Positions 50,336-57,813 of a stretch of DNA of 57,813 nucleotides are shown piece after piece. Under the pieces are notes generated by a model, which did not search any database, was not told where the DNA came from, and was given only the letters and a program-made list of their open reading frames with translations. Made by a program: the position numbers and the translations under genes. Source of the DNA: Acanthaster planci. Its lineage: Eukaryota; Echinodermata; Asteroidea; Valvatida; Acanthasteridae. The stretch covers positions 295,924 to 353,736 of the forward strand of contig NW_019091522.1 of the NCBI RefSeq assembly GCF_001949145.1, given 5' to 3'. Within the stretch, counting starts at the first letter, position 1; each line of letters begins with the position of its first letter.

Positions 50336-50971
50336 GAAGATGGCCAAATTTGACAGAGTGGACAACACACATCAACATTGTCATACAGGTGCATGTGCAG
50401 GTATTTCCACTGATTGAAGGAATCAATTTAATACTCTTCAGATTTTCTTTTACGTCAGCCAACCATTTTGCTATGGGATGAAAATAAGGATGAAGCTACC
50501 GGTACAATCAATGCAAACATGTGGTAGTGTTCACAAAAGAAAATAGTGGGATATTCCAGCTGTCATTAAAGCCTAATTTTCAAACTTCAATGTGAAACAT
50601 AGGCTCAATGGCACAGAGGATCAGTATTTGAAAGATTTTTTTAATGTGAAGGACTATAAATGTTGCAGTAATTCCATGTACATAAGCACATAGGCCTACT
50701 TACATGTATTTCTACTACATTTATATTATCGTCTATCTCCCAGACACTGAAGACTTGGAAAAGGACATGTAACAAGTATCCAGTATTGGTTGTGATATCT
50801 TCTTGTTATCATTGACTGACACAGTGAAAGTAGATAGTAGTGACATGTGTACAAACAGAAGTGCTCAATGTAGGCATTTTGCCAAGGTCTTGCATGCCAG
50901 CATTAGTTAGACCTGTTCAGCTTTCCCTTGTTTTGGTGACAAACATTTTCACAATACGTGTACATGTAACC
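50336..50971 (+). repeat. Copy 2 of the intronic segmental duplication (mate at 44224-45490)
   Basis: See the 44224 entry for the alignment. Copy 2 is continuous apart from small indels and lacks the 650-bp segment present in copy 1. The two direct copies are about 6.1 kb apart and bracket the candidate internal promoter. Confidence 0.85.
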
Positions 50972-52251
50972 AAATTGGGCTTGTACACTCATGTGCTAAC
51001 CACTTATTATTTCTGAGAAATGTTGAACAGGATGGACAGACAGACACACAGACAGGGAAGAGGGGAGAAGTGGCAGTGAGAATTCAGTTTTATCACTTGT
51101 CTCCTTGCACATGACTCTTTTCCTTGACTCCTGCTACCCGTTTTCCACACATGTCTACCCAAACGGAAATGGTATTGTTCACTGCTGGCCAACCAACACA
51201 GTCTCCTTTCTCCTTTGTAAAGAGCAAACACAAAAAGTATATATAATTTTCGCATCACAGCGGAACAGGATGCAGAAACCGTGGCACTTTTAGAGTTTCT
51301 TTTTCTATTGCATATGTCACAAGCCCATGATTGATAGCTGTTTGTAAATTACAGAGACATGGAGATTGGGGCAGGGAACTACCCATGTGGAAGTTTTTAG
51401 AGTGATGGAGGTGTAGGGCCAATCTCATTCAAGTCGTGGGCACCCAACGGGTCAACAGATATCAGTGGCCTCACAAAGGCCATAAATGCACCAGATGCAA
51501 ATTAAGGACAGCATCTGGTGACAAAGCCATTGTTATGTTAGTGCATGATATCATCTCACTGCCACATGGCACAACTTGGTCTGTTCTATTAGCTACTGAG
51601 GTCAAAGGATATTTTGCCATAAAAACTTGTTGCTTCACTCAGAAAAATATACATGTACATGTAATCTTACATTGTATTAACTGATAAAACTGGTAATAGG
51701 GATCACTAAAGGCAAGCCATTGTCCCCTGTTTGTTGTCTTAAATAATTTATATCATTTATTTGTTTTTTATCTACTGGCTTTGAAAAGGGCTGTGTGTAT
51801 TTTATCTTTTAAAACAGACAACAAATTAATTAATCAGACCAAATCTTTTTGGGGGCAAATTTCAGAAATTTGAACTAAAACAAAATACCATTCTGTCATC
51901 CACTTCCACCATAAGCTTAAGCTACTAGTTTGGTCTAGACATCAATTTGGCTGAAGGACTCAAAAAGTTTACTGAATAAATTATGCACACATGTTTATGT
52001 ACCTACAACGTGCCGGGAATACAAACATTCCTACTAAAAAGTGTAAGTACATGCCATCACCTGCTAAAAGCAATTTTTTGTTCAGTACTTCTCATTTTAG
52101 TTGGCACGAGACAGAGCATACCAAGTTATTTGCTTTGATGTACCGGTACATATTTATGTTATCATTCAGTTTGACATCCTCATAGAAATGGGCATTACAT
52201 GTACTGGTATGTGTTGAAAAAGTTAAGGGTTGTAGGAGAGTCTTTTATGTA

Positions 52252-52361
52252 CACCAAGCTGTTGCTGACCAACGTGTTCATGTACTCATCTGGATAGCGT
52301 CATTTAATAGCATGCTATCATATCTCAATGCACATGAATTGCCAAATGTACAGGTATCAAT
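52252..52361 (+). repeat. Direct repeat, copy 1 (110 bp)
   Basis: Begins CACCAAGCTGTTGCTGACCA and ends CAAATGTACAGGTATCAAT. It matches 52853-52963 with roughly nine differences, 600 bp apart. Confidence 0.85.
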
Positions 52362-52852
52362 CCGGTTCGTAAGTGACTGCGTCACAAAGGCGGACATGTC
52401 ACGATTTACAGGCTCTCATTGGACAATCGCTGAAGGTGCGCGTTAACGTCCGGTTCCATGGTTCCATGTAAACGGCGATCAATGCATGTAATCCTATGTG
52501 CAGTGGGCATGGTTCAAACTGAAGTGACGTCACACTTACGAAGCGGATATACATGCACATATAATGTACATGCATGTACATGGTGCACTTGTCTAACTGA
52601 AATGTGGCTCTGACGACTCATGCTCAATTCTTGTGAAAGCATAAAACAAGAACATCACTCTCAACATTCCCATGCACATGTACAGGTAACGAGTCCCTGA
52701 TCACTGTGCATAAATGTGTGTGCCGCTAGCACCGATGACGAGGACAAGTAGAAATTGGATCCGCCACTGCAAAGGCATTAATATTTCACGAGAAAAAAAA
52801 GCCGCGCACTGTATGTGCACCCAAGCACACACTGTGTAAACAGGTTGAACAT

Positions 52853-52963
52853 CACCAAGCTGTTGCTGACCAACATGTACATGTACCCCATCTGCATAGC
52901 GTCATTTAATAGCATGTTATCATGTCTCAATGCACATGAATTGCCAAATGTACAGGTATCAAT
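52853..52963 (+). repeat. Direct repeat, copy 2 (111 bp)
   Basis: Mate of 52252-52361. The shared core includes TAGCGTCATTTAATAGCATG and TCAATGCACATGAATTGCCA. The DNA between the copies is not duplicated. Confidence 0.85.
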
Positions 52964-53574
52964 GTACACGTATGCACAGTATGTTGATAGCACCAACAAC
53001 CTGAATGCGTACAGTAGGTTCTTGGCATGTAAATGTATGTACAGTATCTACGCCCACTTTCACCATCTCTGGACACAACATTATATTTTCAAATGCTACG
53101 GCGGTCATTTCTGTATCTAACCTAAAAACTTTGCTTAATAAACAAAGGTTACCAGCTCAAACTCTGATTGTCATGCTAACCAAAAAACAGCTAAATACAA
53201 TCCCAAAACAATATACATCACATGGAATTTTGGCTGGTTAACTGATTTATCAAGCAAAATTTTGTGCTTAAGCAGCTCTATGAAATTGGCCCCGGCAGAT
53301 ACTAAAACCACTTTTGGAAAGGTAATGCTTGAAGTTAAATCACAAAGTGGCAATCACAACCACTTATGGCAAAGGAGGAAGATTCTCCCCAGAAAAACAT
53401 GAAATTCAACTTTCAACTATTTTCAATAAGCCATTTCTCTTGTTTTCTTCCCTTGTTTCCTTCCCTCCCTGTCATCTCTCATATCTTAAATCTCTTCTGA
53501 TAGTCAAGGTGCCATGTCCCAACCCCCCTTTCCCTTCCAAACGTCAACTTGACTGTCTTGAAGTGTTTACTTAC

Positions 53575-53634
53575 GATTATCATTCTGGAAGTCGGGTACA
53601 AACTGCTCTGCTTCAGTGTCCAAATCACAGAGAC
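53575..53634 (-). CDS. ETV1/4/5 (PEA3): PEA3-subfamily ETS factor, 60-nt exon ending the acidic N-terminal domain
   Basis: Acceptor ctttttccag (before 53634) and donor AATC|gtaagt (after 53575) on the minus strand are both strong. The exon encodes LCDLDTEAEQFVPDFQNDN plus split codons at each end. EQFVPD is diagnostic of the end of the acidic transactivation domain of ETV1/4/5 (EQFVPDY in vertebrates) and fits the COP1-binding VP motif. Its last base C plus TT at 31744 gives Leu, producing LPLNVKIKAEP with correct family spacing. This supports direct splicing over the 21.8-kb intron. Both junctions are phase 1, so skipping the exon keeps the frame. The exon before it, carrying the rest of the acidic domain and the start codon, is not in this window. 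Confidence 0.9.
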
Positions 53635-54421
53635 CTGGAAAAAGATGGAGATCAAAAGAAAGACAAACTGAAATAACACACACTAACAAACAATGTGCAA
53701 TTGAATGTGTGCAAACCACACATATCTTGCTTACTGGAAAACAATACAATGTGAGCTCCAAGAACTTGTACACAATAAAGTTATGGAATGTATGTGAAGC
53801 CACTAAGTTACTAACTGGATAGGATTTAAAAGCAGCTATGGCATTGACACACTATATGTATAGGCACTTGTAAAATAGGAACTGTCCCATCATTAAAATA
53901 TATGTATTTGTAAATTTTCTAGAAACATTTCATTATTTGGAACAATACCAAGGCATGAATATTAAGCCTGTTTCAAAAGGAATCTAATTTCTGCCCACTT
54001 CGAATCTCCACATGGTTTTGTGATCAGGCATGTAGAGAAATTTGGATTCATGCCTTAACTTACAGGTGCAGGTGTATCACTCATAGGATGCAATATATTT
54101 GTAAAAAAAAAATCTAAACTTATAGACACATGTTATTGGGAGTGTGTATGACCGTGCACAAAATGCACTGAAAGCAAGAGTTACACAAAAACATGTACAT
54201 GCACACACAAAAACATGTACATGTACATTCAATTACACTCTTAAACTATGAGACTTAAGTTAAGCCTTCTTAGAAGATTACAGTGTCATATTTTTCAAGC
54301 TCTTGAAGGCAAGAGCTGGCAATCAATTTAATATCCACAGAGAAGAGTTCCTGTTGACATCTAATCTATCACCGTTTCTAAATGATCTGTTTTAACCCAT
54401 CCCACCCTTTCTCAAACATGA

Positions 54422-54441
54422 AGAGAGAGAGAGAGAGAGAA
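54422..54441. repeat. GA microsatellite
   Basis: About ten uninterrupted GA units followed by an A/G-rich tail. Confidence 0.95.
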
Positions 54442-57058
54442 AGAAAAAGAAGGGAAAAAAACCACATCGACTTGTGCTTTGATTGAAGGGGGAAAAAGGA
54501 GGTAGCTGCACATATATGTACAATGTACATACAACGTACCACCTTCCGTTTCACACATCTTTGGTCAACCCCAAAAAGTAAAATGTTGGACATTTAGATC
54601 CTTGCCCAAATACCCAACTCCCAAAAGACGAACACTGCTTTTCCTACGAAACCAGCATTCAAGGCCCCAAGGTGTGCAAATGCTTTCAGATTAAGATTTC
54701 AAAAGGAGAAAAAAATTACTTGGAAATTTGCCCTAAGCATTTTTTTTTAATACAGTATGCATCCTTTTGGATAGCAAGGCTCCCCCCCTTCCCTTCTATA
54801 AAGGGCAGCTTTGACAAATGGCCAGATATGCTTATTGCCCCCTTGAAATTCTAGCCACTCCGGTCGGGAGATCGGCAATGTTTGGGTAAAAATAGAACTT
54901 ATTTACCACAGCCAAAACTAACCTTCCAAAGGAGAAGGCACTAGGAAAATTGAGAACATGATCAATATCTATTCAACCACAAATAATAACAACAGAACAC
55001 ACACAACACACTAACATGCACACAGATTTTATTTCTTGTCTTTCTTTTACTAAATGCTGAAGCTGTCCATGAAGATCATTAATATGATAAATACTGGTAC
55101 ATGTACTTCCAAGATTCAAAGTCCCCCCCAAAAAAAGTCAAGTTGTATTGACAGAATTAACCTAGCAAGATACAAACTAAAATATTTCCATAAAATATCT
55201 GAATAACTACACAACCTAAGGGCTTATTTGGTTAAAATTTACCTCATTGAAATAAAGAATGTTACAGTCTTATTAATTATCTCTTGAATATCCCACTGCC
55301 AATTACACAACCAGTTAAGTTGATGTATTACAGGCAGTACATGCACATGTACCTACCACAAGCACACATATGGAAAGTAAGGAAAAGAGATAGGAGGATT
55401 TATTTTTAGGTTGCAATCTTGGCGCCAAGAGATCTCTGACCGATAAGGTGTTTATGCCAGGTCTTGGTATTTTTCCACACGTTAAACCACTTCAATGCAA
55501 CCTCACGTAGTTAAATGGGTCAACCTACAGGTATCGATCGCAAGTGCTTTCTTGCATTTTTTTTATCCAAGACACTGCACTTCTTGTGCTTGCCTCCAAA
55601 GGCATTCTTACGGAATTAGAAACCTGGTCAGTTTCTCATATGTATTTATTGGAATATAATTTAAAATGTTAACATTAGTCTAACAGCAGGGTTGGCGATT
55701 GTTCATTTTTTTCCCACACAAAGGCATACTTTTTATTTAACTGTAGGCAAATCGGCCTAATTATCTAATCCTTTAGGCCGAGTAGCAAAAACTTTCTCCT
55801 CCATTTTTTTTCCTAAAAGAGGAGGTGGTGCTTTAAATTTTTTGTTTCTTCAAAATGGCTGAAATTTGAGATTTCTGGCAATCTTTAGTTCAACAAAATG
55901 TTCGTATGATAAATGAAATTGTGTTTACACCACACTCTTTGTTTCCACTGAGTACACCTAAACATACAGTCATAGCACAGACTCTTATGGGTGCACTAAA
56001 GCGCAACGCCAGCTGTGCGATGTTGAGAGTTACCAAGGGAGTCTGAACAGAGAAGTGAAGGACTCGCACGGATGTCATACAGGCAGGTAAGTGTCAAATA
56101 AGTGCAGTTCCAATGGATTGTTGGGGAATTTTTAAAGTTTTTTTGTACACGTTGAACTACAGAATATATCCCATTCTGCCATTACTTTCACTACCACAAC
56201 CCCAATGTACCCATTGTGCATACCACAGTATTTCAGAGGGAGTAACATCAGTTTGTGTACTTCTTGATCATCTGCACTAGACTTCACCAAGTTGTGCATA
56301 AATATTATTTTGTAAATAAATCCACCAAAAGTATTAAACCAAAAAATCCACAAAACTAACACTGGATTTTTGAAAAATCTGGAAATCCGGAAATATCCAG
56401 AGGAATTTCACCCTTGATTATAAAGATAGTGTGGTAAGTACAAAAGGTCCAAAAAAGGGGCCAAGGAACAATTTTTAAATTTTACTTGGCCTTATTAATT
56501 TTGTTACACAATCAAAGTAATTTAAATCAAGTAATTCCACTTAAATCAAATTACAGCCAACTAATAACCACTTTTAAATTTTAACAGATATTACCCAAAC
56601 CCAGTTGAAATGTAGTATAGCGTCTACAATGTACAACACCTGTAGACAGTTCCTTCATAGATGTAGGATACAAGTGCAAGGGTAAAATACCATGTTTTAA
56701 AAGGATATCTACTTTCTTTTTCAAAAGTCCAGTACTGGTAGAGCTGACAGGATTTTCTTACAATGGAGTTAAAATGAAGGACCAGTAAAACAAATAAAGC
56801 CCTTGGCCCATCGTCTACATTTACTAATTGTATGCAAATTACAAAATGCCGGTACTGCGCTGTGCTGTGCTGCCGGTACTGTGCTCTCAGGCTCTGTTTG
56901 TAAATGGCAATATTGTTCACAGGAATTGTTGTGAACCGAGAACCAGTTCATTGTTTACCCATGACAAAATCATTGTCAAAATGTACCCAATTTAAAACGA
57001 TTTATCTAATGTTATCACTCCACATGGTGACGTACCGGTAGGTTTGTGATCCAGCTCC

Positions 57059-57366
57059 TTGCTTATTTAGAGAAGTGACTTGAGCTTGCTGAACACTCAT
57101 TGCTTATTATTGAGAGAAGTGACTTGGGCTTGCTGAACACTCACTGCTTGTTATTTAGAGAAGTGACTTGGGCTTGCTGAACACTCACTGCTTGTTATTT
57201 AGAGAAGTGACTTGAGCTTGCTGAACAATCACTGCTTGTTATTTAGAGAAGTGACTTGGGCTTGCTGAACACTCACTGCTTGTTATTTAGAGAAGTGACT
57301 TGGGCTTGCTGAACACTCACTGCTTGTTATTTAGAGAAGTGACTTGGGCTTGCTGAACACTCACTG
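57059..57366 (+). repeat. 44-bp-unit minisatellite, seven copies
   Basis: The GACTTG landmark recurs at 57077, 57121, 57165, 57209, 57253, 57297 and 57341, exactly 44 bp apart. Unit pieces are ACTTGGGCTTGCTGAACACT, CACTGCTTGTTATTTAGAGA and AGTG. The copies are nearly identical; the first two and the fourth carry single-base variants (TTGAGC for TTGGGC in copies 1 and 4). Confidence 0.97.
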
Positions 57367-57813
57367 TACTAATGTACATACTGCCATGACTAATATTTCT
57401 CATCCTAACAACACTGAGATTAAGCAGTTGTTCAATCCAATTGCATAGTTGTACACTGCACATCACCATGATAAAACTTAGAGGTGGACACTTTAAACAG
57501 TTAAATTAAATCTATTATAAATCAGTGACTTAATGCATTGAATACAACAAGCTGATTTTAACAAAGCAAGTTGATGGAATTGAATCAAAAATCTCTGCCA
57601 ACCTGGAGCGCTTGTTACATGTGTGCACCTGTACAGTACTTCTTATCAATACTGTAAGTACATTGTACTCGTGCTAAAGAGATGAGGAAAACTTGCCACT
57701 TACAATGTGCATACCTTGGAAAAAATTTGCGAGTCACTTTAAAGGAGAATATTGCAAATTTTTAGCTCGAGAAAAAATTAACAAGTGAACTAATATGTGC
57801 TTGTAATATGTGC

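Larger units (their letters stand above)
31745..53574 (-). other. Large phase-1 intron (21.8 kb)
   Basis: Runs from donor AATC|gtaagt (53575/53574) to acceptor ctattgcag before 31744. Candidate enhancers, an internal promoter, MITE-like elements, a SINE and duplications within it are listed separately. The rest (for example 33.0-35.0, 36.0-37.2, 40.0-41.0, 41.7-43.2, 51.0-52.2 kb) is AT-rich intronic DNA in which I see nothing reliable. Confidence 0.85.
53635..57813 (-). other. Upstream intron of the ETS gene (incomplete)
   Basis: At least 4.2 kb upstream of the 60-nt exon. I searched the open frames for the earlier acidic-domain exon (an EELFQDLSQLQ-like block is expected) and found none, so the start of the gene lies beyond the window. 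The stretch contains a GA microsatellite and a minisatellite; the rest is AT-rich with nothing notable. Confidence 0.75.

Noticed and set aside
1-57813. CRISPR arrays, operons, riboswitches, prophage or viral genes
   Set aside because: The window is clearly intron-rich animal DNA; the regular repeats present (44 bp, 64 bp) are minisatellites without spacers, and no viral-type open frame was recognised.

Overview
This is a eukaryotic (metazoan) genomic window. It has long introns with GT-AG splice sites, many dispersed and inverted repeats, and two assembly gaps. The only gene I can assign with confidence is a PEA3-subfamily ETS transcription factor (ETV1/ETV4/ETV5 orthologue) on the minus strand, spanning at least 42 kb. 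The very frequent palindrome ACATGTAC/TACATGTA, scattered AGAGGGCGC motifs, an apparently single PEA3-type gene and the repeat style suggest a marine invertebrate, most likely a non-vertebrate deuterostome (echinoderm, hemichordate or cephalochordate). The species cannot be fixed from the sequence.

Layout, left to right. Positions 147-298 hold one probable minus-strand exon of a neighbouring gene with Tyr-Pro-Pro-Gln type repeats. From 299 to about 10.4 kb is intergenic or intronic DNA with foldback repeats (1.5-2.6 kb), a small MITE-like element (7.1 kb) and a striking interleaved duplication (7.6-8.9 kb). The ETS gene then runs from right to left: terminal exon 11891-12268, exon 13163-13326, a 17-kb intron, exon 30344-30531, exon 31279-31744, a 21.8-kb intron, and a 60-nt exon at 53575-53634. 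The true N-terminal exons lie beyond 57813. All five exons join with matching phases into a continuous 417-residue C-terminal portion, including the whole ETS DNA-binding domain.

The large introns contain stretches of complex, non-repetitive, stop-poor DNA with clusters of transcription-factor motifs. These look like candidate developmental enhancers: 15.0-15.45, 16.4-16.95, 22.28-22.6, 27.34-27.6, 32.2-32.48 (paired octamers with a SOX/POU composite) and 35.08-35.6 kb. In the 21.8-kb intron, 46.4-46.8 kb contains a well-spaced minus-strand TATA box and initiator with upstream E-boxes and a kappa-B-type site. This is a candidate internal promoter that would make an ETS factor lacking the N-terminal exons.

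The main biological idea is as follows. The 60-nt exon is phase-symmetric and encodes the motif EQFVPD, which matches the COP1-degron core known in vertebrate ETV1/4/5. Exon skipping or use of the internal promoter would give a protein with an intact DNA-binding domain but without this degron. The sequence supports the exon, the phases and the promoter motifs; the regulatory logic is inference. I found no convincing tRNA, rRNA or miRNA gene and no other protein-coding gene. Everything else is repeats, introns or unassigned sequence.
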